Positions 15,594-25,272 of a stretch of 64,000 bases of DNA are shown here, piece after piece. The stretch is taken from positions 1 to 64,000 of the forward strand of contig JAJTBE010000215.1 of NCBI GenBank assembly GCA_021287065.1. The letters run 5' to 3'. The position numbers and the translations under genes are program-made. A model generated the notes under the pieces. It saw only the letters and a list, made by a program, of their open reading frames with translations, was not told where the DNA came from and searched no databases. The DNA comes from Bacillota bacterium. GTDB lineage: Bacteria > Vulcanimicrobiota > JAJTBE01. The first letter of the stretch is position 1, and each line of letters starts with the position of its first letter.

Positions 15594-17984
15594 ATGAAGG
15601 TACCATTAAGCTGGCTTAAAGATTATGTTGATATAGATATCAGCGCTGCGGAACTCGCCGCAAAATTAACGGCAGTAGGCGTTGTTGCCGAAACCGTAAC
15701 TTATGTTGCACCTGAAGTTTCTGGTGTTTATGCCGGAAAAATTCTGACCATAAAAAAACATCCCAATGCGGATAAACTTGTTATTGCAGATGTTGACACA
15801 GGAAGCGAAACACTGCAGATTGTTACCGGTGCAAAAAATGTAAGGGAAGGGCACACAGTTCCCGTTGCACTCCACGGTGCAAAACTTACCGAAGGCTTAA
15901 AAATCAAAAAAGGCAAAATCAGAGGCGAAGAATCCAATGGCATGATGTGTTCCGCTAAGGAACTGGGCCTTGAACTGAAGGACCTCCCTGCAGATCAGCG
16001 TGAAGGCGTAATGGTTCTCCCTGATGATACACCTGCCGGCTCGGATATTTCCAAACTCTGGTGTCTGAATGATCCGATTCTTGAGTTCGAAACCTTTGCC
16101 AACAGACCCGATCAGCTCAGCATTCTCGGTATAGCAAGAGAAGCTGCCGCTGTTCTCGGTAAAAAGATAAAAATGCCTTCCATTGAATTTTCAGAAGTTG
16201 AGCAGAAAGCATCAGATCTGGTTAAAGTTGAAATTGAAGATCTTAAACTCTGCCCCAGATATTCTGCAAGAATCATAAAAGACGCACATATAAGAAAAGC
16301 TCCCCTTTGGATGCAGGGCAGACTTTATGCCGCAGGTGTCCGCAGCATCAATATTATTGTTGATATTACAAACTATGTAATGCTTGAAACCGGACAGCCT
16401 CTCCACGCTTTTGATTTTGATAAGGTAAGCGGCGGAAGAATAATCGTCCGTCCCGCCAAACCCGGCGAAACAATCGTATCTCTCGATGGAGAAAAAAGAG
16501 AACTGGATTCTGATATTCTGGTAATTGCTGACGCTGAAAAGCCTGTAGCAATAGCCGGCGTAATGGGTGGTCAGGATTCGGAAGTTACTGACGATACAAA
16601 GGTCATTCTGCTTGAAGCTGCCAACTTCAACCAGGCTTCAGTCAGAAGAACTTCAATTAGGCAGAAACTTCCCTCAGAATCATCAAAGAGATTCGAAAAA
16701 GGCATAGATTACCACAGAGTTGATTTCGCGTCCCAGAGAGCCTGCAAACTTTTTGCCGAATATGGCGGAATTATTCTTGCCGGCGAATCATCATGCGGAA
16801 TCGAGCCTCCGGCTCCTGTGAAAATTACCCTCAGACCTTCAAGACTCAACAGAATTTTAGGAACTGAAATAGATCGCGCCACCATAGGCAAACTTCTCAA
16901 CGGTCTCGATTTTGAAACTGAAGATCAGGGAGAAGATTTCATTGTTACAGTGCCCACAGTCAGAAAAGACATCGGCGAGGAAGTTGACCTCATCGAAGAA
17001 GTCGCCAGACTCTGGGGATATGATAATATACCCACAACAGAGCCTGAAGGAATCTCCATCGGTTTCACAGCACCTATGGCTTCATTTGAGGATTACATCA
17101 GATCATTCCTCACCCGTTGCGAACTTATGGAAACCGTAACACTGACCCTGCAGGATGAAGCAGTTCTGGAAAGATACGGCATAGATGGTTCAAACCTGCT
17201 CCGGGTAGCCAACCCTGTAACCTCTGATCAGAAACTTATGAGATTTGATGCGGTGCCTCATCTTGTTGATGTAGTAAAACGGAATATGTCGAGCCGCCGT
17301 TTCGAATTCAAACTTTTCGAGATTTCCAAATTCTACACTGATAAAGGCGGAGAGAACGAACCTGACGAGAGAAGGGAATTAACCCTTCTGGCTTCAGCTT
17401 CTGCTGCAAAGTCAACAGAATATGATTTCTTCACACTCAAGGGAATCATCGAATCTCTCTGTAAAGACTTGGGAATCACAGTGGAGCTGAAGAGAAGCGA
17501 ATACATTTATCTCCACCCCGGAAAGAGCGCAGAAATCATCGCTCAGACTCCCGAAGGTGAAGTTTCTCTCGGTGTAATGGGTGCAATTCATCCGAAAATC
17601 GCTGCAGCAGAAGATGTTGACCAGGAAGTTTTTGTTGCAAAAGTTTCAGTAGATAAATTATTTGCACTCAAACAAAGGAAAGAATTTGCAGAAATTCCCA
17701 GATTCCCCGCTATTGAAAGAGATATAGCTGTAGTTGTTGACAGAAAACTTCCCGCAGGCGAAGTTGAATCCATAATCCGCAACGAAGGCATGCCTCTCCT
17801 CGGCTCAACCTATTGCTTTGATGTATATACAGGCAAACAGGTTCCCGAAGAAAAGAAGAGTTTAGCTTTCAAACTCTATTTCTCAGCACCGGACAGAACC
17901 CTCACCGATGAAGAAGTGCAGAGTAAAATGGATTCTATTTTGAAAAAACTGGATGCAGAATACGGCGCAGCTCTGAGAAGCTGA
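15594..17984 (+). CDS. pheT: Phenylalanine--tRNA ligase beta subunit
   Basis: PheT forms the alpha2-beta2 PheRS with PheS and carries the editing and tRNA-binding functions. The 796-residue length and domain order are canonical. They comprise an N-terminal tRNA-binding OB fold (residues 40-150; HPNADKLVIADVD), the B3/B4 editing domain (IVDITNYVMLETGQPLHAFD), the B5 domain (RLNRILGTEID), the catalytic-like core (LIEEVARLWGYDNIP), and the C-terminal anticodon-binding FDX-ACB domain (RFPAIERDIAVVVD). An AGGAGG site precedes the ATG and a TATAAT at 15542-15547 may be its -10 box. pheS is not upstream as in most bacteria, so pheT is transcribed alone, ending at a terminator at 18048. Confidence 0.97.
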   Translation: MKVPLSWLKDYVDIDISAAELAAKLTAVGVVAETVTYVAPEVSGVYAGKILTIKKHPNADKLVIADVDTGSETLQIVTGAKNVREGHTVPVALHGAKLTEGLKIKKGKIRGEESNGMMCSAKELGLELKDLPADQREGVMVLPDDTPAGSDISKLWCLNDPILEFETFANRPDQLSILGIAREAAAVLGKKIKMPSIEFSEVEQKASDLVKVEIEDLKLCPRYSARIIKDAHIRKAPLWMQGRLYAAGVRSINIIVDITNYVMLETGQPLHAFDFDKVSGGRIIVRPAKPGETIVSLDGEKRELDSDILVIADAEKPVAIAGVMGGQDSEVTDDTKVILLEAANFNQASVRRTSIRQKLPSESSKRFEKGIDYHRVDFASQRACKLFAEYGGIILAGESSCGIEPPAPVKITLRPSRLNRILGTEIDRATIGKLLNGLDFETEDQGEDFIVTVPTVRKDIGEEVDLIEEVARLWGYDNIPTTEPEGISIGFTAPMASFEDYIRSFLTRCELMETVTLTLQDEAVLERYGIDGSNLLRVANPVTSDQKLMRFDAVPHLVDVVKRNMSSRRFEFKLFEISKFYTDKGGENEPDERRELTLLASASAAKSTEYDFFTLKGIIESLCKDLGITVELKRSEYIYLHPGKSAEIIAQTPEGEVSLGVMGAIHPKIAAAEDVDQEVFVAKVSVDKLFALKQRKEFAEIPRFPAIERDIAVVVDRKLPAGEVESIIRNEGMPLLGSTYCFDVYTGKQVPEEKKSLAFKLYFSAPDRTLTDEEVQSKMDSILKKLDAEYGAALRS

Positions 17985-18047
17985 TAACACGGATTTAATG
18001 AATCCACAGAATGGTAAAATCTGCAAAGAATAAAGCAGTTTAAATAA

Positions 18048-18084
18048 AAAACAGGGATAAGCTGTAAAAAGCAATCCCTGTTTT
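18048..18084 (+). terminator. Rho-independent terminator of pheT
   Basis: An 11-bp stem AAAACAGGGAT (18048-18058) pairs with ATCCCTGTTTT (18074-18084) around a 15-base loop, followed by more T-rich sequence. Confidence 0.8.
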
Positions 18085-18171
18085 ATTTATTTTCAGCAAA
18101 TCCGATAATTTACCGGAATATAAAACCTCAATAGCCACAAGCTTCCGCCAACAACTACCGGATCGCAGGCG

Positions 18172-18206
18172 CAATGCAACTGAATTAATAAAAATCCACT
18201 CAAATT
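18172..18206. repeat. Solo left end of the ~290-bp repeat element
   Basis: CAATGCAACTGAATTA followed by ATAAAAATCCACTCAAAT matches the first 35 or so bases of the two complete elements just downstream, but the interior is missing. It is probably a truncated copy or a target of nested insertion. Confidence 0.5.
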
Positions 18207-18211
18207 CCCGC

Positions 18212-18503
18212 CCCAATACTACTGAATTAGCAAAATGTGCTCAAATCCTCAAGCTCAATACTCCTGTTTTTCAAGGAGGGAGGTTCGGAGGGGACCTCGC
18301 TTTTCCAAAAAAGCGTGGTCTCTTCTGACGGTCCCCAAACCCCGGTCGGTCCTAAACCCCACGGTCGGTCCCCCAATTCAAAAGTTTTGGGATGGAGGTC
18401 CGGAGGAAACTTTTTTCAAAAAGTTTTCTCCGGGAGCTGGGCAAACCGCTCCAATACTCGTGAGCGGGCAGACTAATCCATACCTTAATTCATAGGCATT
18501 GGG
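18212..18503 (+). mobile_element. MITE-like element, copy 1 (~290 bp)
   Basis: The element is bounded by imperfect terminal inverted repeats of about 17 bases (left CCAATACTACTGAATTA at 18213-18229; right TAATTCATAGGCATTGG at 18486-18502). The interior contains a near-perfect 33-base hairpin (18400-18432) reading GGAGGAAAC...GTTTTCTCC. It is almost identical to copy 2: I count 10 differences over the 238-base core. It encodes no convincing protein and no target-site duplication is visible. The structure fits a non-autonomous transposable element or a structured intergenic repeat. Confidence 0.65.
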
Positions 18504-18510
18504 TCCTACA

Positions 18511-18800
18511 CCAATGCCACTGAATTAGCAAAAACCACTCCAATCCCAATACCCAATACTCCTGTTTTTCAAGGAGGGAGGTTTGGAGGGAACCTCGCTT
18601 TTCCTAAAAAAGCGTGGTCTCTTTTGACGGTCCCCAAACCCCGTTCGGTCCTAAACCCCCCCGTCGGTCCCCCAATTCAAAAGTTTTGGGATGGAGGTTC
18701 GGAGGAAACTTTTTTCAAAATGTTTTCTCCGGGAGCTTGGCAAACCGCTCCAATACTCGTGAGCGGGCAGACTAATCCATACCTTAATTCAGTGGTATTG
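18511..18800 (+). mobile_element. MITE-like element, copy 2 (~290 bp)
   Basis: A second copy lies in the same orientation, eight bases after copy 1. Left end CCAATGCCACTGAATTA (18511-18527) and right end TAATTCAGTGGTATTG (18785-18800) are inverted complements with one mismatch over 16 bases, better than in copy 1. The internal hairpin is conserved with one change. Confidence 0.65.
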
Positions 18801-19515
<715 letters not shown>

Positions 19516-20556
19516 TTAAGCTTTCACCTTATCCGATACCTTTCGGCACATTTCCATCATTTTTACTGCCATGTCAACTTCTTTGTTGCCAAGACCGCAG
19601 GAAGGTGAAATGAATGACTGCTCCCGGATTTTTTCAATTGATATACCTTTGGCTTCCAGTTTTTTCCAGAGTTCCTCGAGCTTTTCCCAGAGAGTGTCTT
19701 CTGTCTCTTTGAGAATTTCGTCGGAAGTTGGGACAATACCCCAGGCTATGAAACCGCCGTTTTCAATAAATGATTTGATGCTGTCGGGATACAGGAGGAA
19801 GTTTTCTCCGAATTCGTATGCGTCAAAGCTGATTATGTCGCAGCCTGAATCAAAAAGAACCTGCCAGTCGGTGTTGCCGCAGCAGTGAACACCTGAAAGC
19901 CCGCCTTTTTCCCTTACCACTGCTGTGATGCTGCCAATCATTGAAACCGCATCTTCAGCGGAAAGAGCCACCATCGATGAGCCAAGGCTTGAAAGATAAG
20001 GTTCATCTATGAAAACAATTATATTGTCGTTCAGGTTTTTAAGCTGGTCCATTTGCCATTTTACTTTGCAGGCGAGGGATGTGGTGATTGCTTCCCTGTA
20101 AGATTCATCATAAAGCACAGGCTTCATTTCGCTGTCCATTACAGTGAGGCAGAAGCTGACAGGACCAGTGATATGGCCTTTTACAAAAGCCGGTCTGAGT
20201 TCGTCAATAGCTTGTTTTTGAGTCAGGAAATAGTGTAAGCCTCTGGCTTTTTCCGGAGTTATGGCAAAATATTCCAGATTCTCTTCCATGGCATGGGTCA
20301 TTGTCTCTGCCATTTCTTCAAAGAAGCGGTCATCTGCACCGGTTGCTACAAGTTTCATTTTTGATTCGTCATATACAATACCGGGCATGCCTTCATAATA
20401 CTGAACATACATCTGCTCCTGAGGATCAGCTATGGGAAGCTGGGGCCAGAGGGGTATCTCAGGAAAATGCTTTTTTATTACATCCAGAGCTTCAGCCGGA
20501 TTTGTATAAGGAAAGCTGCCTATTGCTATGGGGGTTCCCATTGGTTTGAAACTCAT
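19516..20556 (-). CDS. MetE/uroporphyrinogen decarboxylase-fold protein
   Basis: A TIM-barrel protein of the cobalamin-independent methionine synthase/UroD superfamily. Visible motifs are GSFPYTNPAEAL near the N-terminus, ITGPVSF, IVFIDEPYLS, GVHCCGNTDW (His and Cys as in the zinc site of MetE), DIISFDAYEF, and SPSCGLG with the last zinc cysteine. The zinc-site residues suggest a methyltransferase acting on a thiol rather than a decarboxylase (inference). The start at 20556 is chosen because AGGAG lies six bases upstream. An upstream in-frame ATG at 20580 would overlap the neighbouring gene. It is the third gene of a run with the phosphodiesterase and the sugar dehydrogenase. Confidence 0.75.
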   Translation of the reverse strand: MSFKPMGTPIAIGSFPYTNPAEALDVIKKHFPEIPLWPQLPIADPQEQMYVQYYEGMPGIVYDESKMKLVATGADDRFFEEMAETMTHAMEENLEYFAITPEKARGLHYFLTQKQAIDELRPAFVKGHITGPVSFCLTVMDSEMKPVLYDESYREAITTSLACKVKWQMDQLKNLNDNIIVFIDEPYLSSLGSSMVALSAEDAVSMIGSITAVVREKGGLSGVHCCGNTDWQVLFDSGCDIISFDAYEFGENFLLYPDSIKSFIENGGFIAWGIVPTSDEILKETEDTLWEKLEELWKKLEAKGISIEKIREQSFISPSCGLGNKEVDMAVKMMEMCRKVSDKVKA

Positions 20557-20569
20557 ATCTGACTCCTGA

Positions 20570-21025
20570 CTATAATTCAATTATTTGTGTTTTGTAGCTG
20601 CCGTTGCCGTTAAGCTCGATTATTCCCACACTGCCGGATGCGCAGCCCGGATTGAAGAAAAAGTGTTCACCGTGGCTGCACGCATAAGGTTTATGAGTAT
20701 GTCCGAAGACAATTATATCAATGCCTCTGCCGTGGAACATATTTGCCAGACGTTCAAGGATGTTATTGTAAGCTCCTGCTCCATGGGTAAGGGCGAAATT
20801 AACTCCGCCTTCCTCAAAAACGATCTGTTCCCTTGTTTCACCTGCTATGATATAAGAATCGGAGTTGCCGAATACTGCCTGAACCGGTGCGATTCCCTCC
20901 AACTCGTATAATATCCTTATATCCCCGATATCTCCGGCATGAAGGATCATATCCACTCCGTCGAAGGCAGTAGCAATTCCCGGATTAAGTTTTCCGTGGG
21001 TATCTGATAAAACACCTATTTTCAT
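20570..21025 (-). CDS. YfcE/MJ0936-type metallophosphodiesterase
   Basis: All calcineurin-like metal-site motifs are present in 151 residues: LSDTHG (D-x-H), HAGDIGD, FGNSDSY (the GN[HD] motif), THGAG and FGHTHKPY. Members hydrolyse phosphodiesters such as 2',3'-cyclic or bis-p-nitrophenyl phosphate in vitro; the physiological substrate is usually unknown. It starts one base after the stop of the upstream sugar dehydrogenase gene, implying co-transcription, though the functional link is unclear. Confidence 0.88.
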   Translation of the reverse strand: MKIGVLSDTHGKLNPGIATAFDGVDMILHAGDIGDIRILYELEGIAPVQAVFGNSDSYIIAGETREQIVFEEGGVNFALTHGAGAYNNILERLANMFHGRGIDIIVFGHTHKPYACSHGEHFFFNPGCASGSVGIIELNGNGSYKTQIIEL

Positions 21026-21026
21026 A

Positions 21027-22340
21027 TCAAAGAGTGAACACTTTCGGATTATTCCTGATTTTCAGAGCATTTCTCGTGTCAACTATCAATACTGATTCTT
21101 CAAGAATTCTCTGATAGTTGTAAGCTGTATGATCAGTGGCGATAACAACGCAGTCGTATTTGTCGAGGCCTGTTAATGGTGATGAATCGCTGAAATGTCC
21201 GTTAGTGGGCACTCTGCCGATATGGGGATCGTTATAATAAACATCAGCACCCTTGTGCATAAGTATTTCAAGGATTTTCAGTGAGGAAGATTCTCTGTAG
21301 TCTGCTATGTCTTTTTTGTAGGCAACTCCCAGAATCATGATTTTTGCATCTTTTATGCATTTGCCCTGGCTTGAAAGAGCCTCTGTAATAAGCTGGGTGA
21401 TTTCATAAGGCATTCTGGTGTTGATCTCGCCTGCAAGTTCTATGAATTTTGTATTAAAATCATACTCCCTGGCTTTCCATGTGAGATAGAAGGGATCGAT
21501 GGGAATGCAGTGTCCGCCCATTCCGGGTCCGGGGTAGAAGGGTAAAAAACCGTAGGGTTTGGTTTTTGCAAGCTCGATGACTTCCCAGATATCAATATCC
21601 ATTTTTTTGCTCAGAAGGGCAAGCTCGTTTACAAGGGCAATGTTTACGGCGCGGAAAATGTTTTCATATAGCTTTTCCATCTCTGCAACCCTTGTGGATG
21701 AAGCTTCCACAACTCTGTCGATAATCTTTGAATAAAGGGCGACAGCGGCTTGAGTGCAGCCTGATGTTACTCCGCCAACAACTCTCGGTGTATTTTTGAC
21801 ATTAAAGCTCTGGTTTCCGGGATCAACCCTCTCAGGTGAAAAGGCAAGGTGGAAATCGGTTCCCACTTTAAGCCCTGATTTCTCCAGGATAGGCAGAATG
21901 ACTTCGTCTGTGGTTCCGGGATATGTAGTGCTTTCCAGAGTAACAAGCTGTCCCTTTTTCAGGTAATTAGCCACCATTCCCGCTGCATTGATAACATATT
22001 TGAGATCCGGTTCGCGGTGTCTGTCGAGGGGGGTGGGGACGCAGATACAGATACAGTCGGCATTTCCGATTAGTGAAAAATCGTCGGTAGCTTTCAGATT
22101 TCCGCATTCCACTGCTTTTCCAAGCTGCCCGTGATCGTCAAAGATATAGTTGTTGCCTTTGTTAAGCAGTCCGATTCTGTCTTTGTCTATATCAATGCCG
22201 GTTACAGAAAAGTTTTTTGATGCAAATTCTATGGCAAGGGGCAGGCCTACATAGCCCATGCCGATGACAGCTATCTTTGCTGTTCCCGATTCGATTTTAT
22301 TCACCAGTTCTTCAGTGATTGTATGATTCATTAAATCCAT
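21027..22340 (-). CDS. UDP-N-acetylhexosamine 6-dehydrogenase (WbpA/TviB type)
   Basis: This NAD-dependent enzyme oxidises C6 of a nucleotide sugar to a carboxylate. The N-terminal Rossmann motif is IGMGYVGLPLAIEFA. CVPTPLDRHREPDL and LESTTYPGTT follow. The catalytic cysteine lies in GMGGHCIPIDPFYLTWKA, where the HCIPIDP form is characteristic of UDP-GlcNAc/UDP-ManNAc dehydrogenases rather than UDP-glucose dehydrogenase. The C-terminal UDP-binding domain has GVAYKKDIADYRES. The start at 22340 has a GAGGA site. Together with the epimerase upstream it would supply UDP-N-acetylgalactosaminuronate or a related uronic acid for surface glycans. Confidence 0.9.
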   Translation of the reverse strand: MDLMNHTITEELVNKIESGTAKIAVIGMGYVGLPLAIEFASKNFSVTGIDIDKDRIGLLNKGNNYIFDDHGQLGKAVECGNLKATDDFSLIGNADCICICVPTPLDRHREPDLKYVINAAGMVANYLKKGQLVTLESTTYPGTTDEVILPILEKSGLKVGTDFHLAFSPERVDPGNQSFNVKNTPRVVGGVTSGCTQAAVALYSKIIDRVVEASSTRVAEMEKLYENIFRAVNIALVNELALLSKKMDIDIWEVIELAKTKPYGFLPFYPGPGMGGHCIPIDPFYLTWKAREYDFNTKFIELAGEINTRMPYEITQLITEALSSQGKCIKDAKIMILGVAYKKDIADYRESSSLKILEILMHKGADVYYNDPHIGRVPTNGHFSDSSPLTGLDKYDCVVIATDHTAYNYQRILEESVLIVDTRNALKIRNNPKVFTL

Positions 22341-22377
22341 TACCGTTCCTCGACATTACGATTTTGCAGTCTATTAG

Positions 22378-23400
22378 TTAAAGCCCTTCGTATTCCCTCT
22401 TTTTATACCATTCTACGGTTCTGTGCAGTCCTTCGTCAATACCTACCGCAGGTTTATATCCCAGTATTGCTTTCGCCTGTTCGATATCCGCCAGAGAATG
22501 GCGCACATCGCCCTGCCTGGTTTCCCTGTATGTGGGATTAACTTCCTTACCGAGATATTCACCGATTTTCTTTGCCATATAGTTGACTGTAACCCTTGTG
22601 TTGCATGCAATGTTGAAAACCTTTCCCTCGGCATTTTTCGCTGTGGCTGCAAGCAGGTTTGCATTTACTGCATTTTCAACAAATGTAAAATCCCTGCTCT
22701 GCCCGCCATCTCCGAAAATTTCCGGCTGCCCGCCACTGATTAATGCTTTTATAAATTTTGGAACCACTGCTGCATACTGGTTATTGGGATTCTGTCTTGG
22801 TCCGAAAATATTGAAATACCGCAGGCAAACTGTTTCAAGGCCGTATATCTGATAAAAAACCCTGCAGTTGTATTCTGCGGCCATTTTGGTAACTGCGTAT
22901 GGGGATCTCGGATTGGGCGCCATAGTTTCCACTTTAGGCAGAACTTCCGTATCTCCATAAACAGAAGATGACGATGAATAAACCACTCTTTTCACGCCGT
23001 TGTCTTTTGCCGCTGTGAGAATATTAAGGGTTCCTGAAACATTGGCATGGTGTGAAGCGATAGGGTTGTTTATTGAGCGGGGAACAGAACCGAGAGCGCC
23101 GAGGTGGAGAATCACATCAACACCTTTAACAGCCTCTTCGACTTCCGGAAATACCGTCAAATCTCCCCGGATTAGTTCGATTTTATCCTTTATTTCTTCA
23201 AGATTGCTTTCGCGGCCAGTGGAAAAATTATCGAAAATTCTTACTCTGAAACCTCTGGCAACCAATTCGCTGCTTACATTTGAACCTATAAAACCGGCTC
23301 CTCCCGTAACCAGGTAGAGCGGTGTTTTTTCTGAATTATGACTCGTATATATTCCTTCTTCCAAAATGAAATAAATAATGGTGTTTTTATTATTTATCAT
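22378..23400 (-). CDS. UDP-N-acetylglucosamine 4-epimerase-like SDR (WbpP/TviC type)
   Basis: An extended SDR enzyme. The NAD motif is VTGGAGFIGSN, the catalytic YxxxK is in SPYAVTKMAAEY, and RYFNIFGPRQNPNNQYAAVVPKF is typical of the WbpP/TviC epimerases that interconvert UDP-GlcNAc(A) and UDP-GalNAc(A). The start at 23400 is preferred because AAGGA lies six bases upstream. A longer frame to 23460 would add 20 hydrophobic residues with no ribosome site. The conserved fold begins only at about residue 26, so the extra N-terminus is unusual. It is 37 bases upstream of the dehydrogenase and the two form one pathway pair. Confidence 0.88.
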   Translation of the reverse strand: MINNKNTIIYFILEEGIYTSHNSEKTPLYLVTGGAGFIGSNVSSELVARGFRVRIFDNFSTGRESNLEEIKDKIELIRGDLTVFPEVEEAVKGVDVILHLGALGSVPRSINNPIASHHANVSGTLNILTAAKDNGVKRVVYSSSSSVYGDTEVLPKVETMAPNPRSPYAVTKMAAEYNCRVFYQIYGLETVCLRYFNIFGPRQNPNNQYAAVVPKFIKALISGGQPEIFGDGGQSRDFTFVENAVNANLLAATAKNAEGKVFNIACNTRVTVNYMAKKIGEYLGKEVNPTYRETRQGDVRHSLADIEQAKAILGYKPAVGIDEGLHRTVEWYKKREYEGL

Positions 23401-23488
23401 CGAATTCCTTTTTTCTTGCAGGTTAATGTAAAGGAAACCGAAGATTAGAGGGGAAATCATATTTATAACGCATTAACCGGAGGCTTTC

Positions 23489-25270
23489 TTGATTAGGAAT
23501 TGTAAATTTTTCTTGATAATGTTTTTTATTGCAGGTTGTGTCGCAACGGCATTTCCCCAACTGGTAAAGGGGGGCGAACAGCAGTTTCGTCTTGACTATT
23601 CCATAGAATACCGGAACAATACTCAGAAACCAAAGACTCTCAAACTGGAAGTTCCAGTGGTGATGACAATCGAACCCCATCAGAAAATTAATTCCCTGGA
23701 GGTTTTTCCAAAACCAATGGGATATAAAAGCTCCGACAGGGGAAAGGTCGCCGAGTTCAGATTCAAACAGATTGCACCGGGACAGACAGTTAAATGCGGC
23801 TATAAATGCGTTATTTCCACAAGAAGGCTTATCTGGAATATAGATGCGGATAAAGTGGGTAAAGATGTTCCTGCAGCCCTTTCAGCCTTCTGCAAACCTG
23901 AAGCCCGGATTCCCGTAAACGATCCGGCTATAAAGAACATTGTTAAGCAGGTGGGTATGGGCGAACCTAACCCATATTACAGATTGTGGAAATTTTATGA
24001 TTTTATAAGAAACTTCAGATTTCAGCTCACAAATCAAGCCGCTCCGGTACTTACGGCGTTATCGAAACGGACAGTCCAGTGTTCAGACGCAGCAGAGCTT
24101 CTTATTACAATGTGCAGGGCTTCGGGAATACCTGCAAGGTACAACGGAGGCTTCTTTCTTAAAGAGAGTGAAACCATTCTGAAAGAGACCCATGCATGGG
24201 CGGAAATTTATCTTCCCGGATACGGCTGGGTTCCTGTGGATCCTACCATGGGCAGATTCGACGACTCCACAAGGCTTTCAAGATTCTGTGAGATCGACAG
24301 CCCGTATATTATTTTGTGGAAAGACGAAAACAACCCCTTTGTGGTTCAGAATGAAGACAATCAGGGAAACCTGAATATTTCCGATTTCAAAATCACTGTT
24401 TCGTATAAAGCCCTTAAAGGAAGAAGTGGGATTTCCGTCAATGAATTTTATCCGGTGTCAGGAAATTTAACACCTGTTAAAAAAATTAACACTGCTCAGG
24501 ATATTCCTCAAAGTGTTAAAAATTTTTACAGTGAAGCAGACCGTGATTACAGCAGCGGAAATATGAAATCAGCAGAAGAAAAGCTCAGGGCGGCAATCAG
24601 AACTGCTCCGTATTTTCTTCCGCCATACAGAAAGCTGGTTCAGATTTATCAGAGATCAAACCGACTCACAGCATTGAAAATGGAGTTTAAGAATGCTCCT
24701 GATAATAAAAATGACAGAGGCGGAAAAAGCTATGTTCTCGGAGTAATTGATACTCAGCTCGGCAACTTCCGGGATGCAGCTTCAGAATTCACTCAGGCTT
24801 ATTCCAGAGGCGCAGAACCGTTTATTATTGATTACAACAGAGGAATACTCTACACAAGGTGTAAACAGATTTCGAAAGCATTGAAATATTTATCGCTTTC
24901 TGTTAAAAATAATCCGTCGGGTGCACCTGCATACAAACAGTTTATTGAAATCATGCAGTATCTCGAAGACGACAACTCCATCGCAGCCCTTTGCCAGTAT
25001 GCTGTTAAATTTATTAACACCGGTGAATTTCAGTATGAAATGGCAAGAGCATACATGGGGCTTTCAAGAACTAAGGATGCAGTAGCTGCCGCAGAAAAAG
25101 CTGTGGCTCTCAATCCCGCTGACGGCAGATACAACGCTGTGCTGGGATGGGCTTATGTGGAAAGCGGCAACAGAAGCAAAGGGAAGCAGTATATAGATAA
25201 GGCGATTTCCCTGGGTATATCAGGCGAACAGAAAACATTCCTGTTGAACCTGTTAAAAAGAGGTAAGTAG
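23489..25270 (+). CDS. Exported transglutaminase-like protein with TPR repeats
   Basis: The N-terminus has a signal sequence ending in FIAGC, which also fits a lipobox, so the protein may be a lipoprotein. A beta-rich domain follows, then a transglutaminase/protease core with triad C198 (TVQCSDAAELL), H235 (ETHAWAEIYL) and D251 (WVPVDPT). From about residue 345 the protein is helical with TPR motifs (AVAAAEKAVALNPADGRYNAVLGWAYVESG). Such proteins are thought to act in the cell envelope as peptidases or cross-linking enzymes. The start is a TTG at 23489 with CGGAGG upstream. It is the first gene of a run with the radical SAM and U32 genes, two bases before the next start. Confidence 0.85.
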   Translation: MIRNCKFFLIMFFIAGCVATAFPQLVKGGEQQFRLDYSIEYRNNTQKPKTLKLEVPVVMTIEPHQKINSLEVFPKPMGYKSSDRGKVAEFRFKQIAPGQTVKCGYKCVISTRRLIWNIDADKVGKDVPAALSAFCKPEARIPVNDPAIKNIVKQVGMGEPNPYYRLWKFYDFIRNFRFQLTNQAAPVLTALSKRTVQCSDAAELLITMCRASGIPARYNGGFFLKESETILKETHAWAEIYLPGYGWVPVDPTMGRFDDSTRLSRFCEIDSPYIILWKDENNPFVVQNEDNQGNLNISDFKITVSYKALKGRSGISVNEFYPVSGNLTPVKKINTAQDIPQSVKNFYSEADRDYSSGNMKSAEEKLRAAIRTAPYFLPPYRKLVQIYQRSNRLTALKMEFKNAPDNKNDRGGKSYVLGVIDTQLGNFRDAASEFTQAYSRGAEPFIIDYNRGILYTRCKQISKALKYLSLSVKNNPSGAPAYKQFIEIMQYLEDDNSIAALCQYAVKFINTGEFQYEMARAYMGLSRTKDAVAAAEKAVALNPADGRYNAVLGWAYVESGNRSKGKQYIDKAISLGISGEQKTFLLNLLKRGK

Positions 25271-25272
25271 AA

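Noticed and set aside
18235-18495. Open frames of 79-86 codons inside the repeat elements (also 18624-18875 and 59069-59278)
   Set aside because: The frames follow the repeat, differ between copies, have no ribosome site and show low-complexity composition; the conserved features are hairpins and ends, not protein.
18212-18800. CRISPR array
   Set aside because: Only two long, nearly identical units with an 8-base gap; no short repeats with unique spacers and no cas genes.
23401-23460. 20-residue N-terminal extension of the epimerase from the ATG at 23460
   Set aside because: No ribosome site, and a well-placed AAGGA precedes the ATG at 23400.
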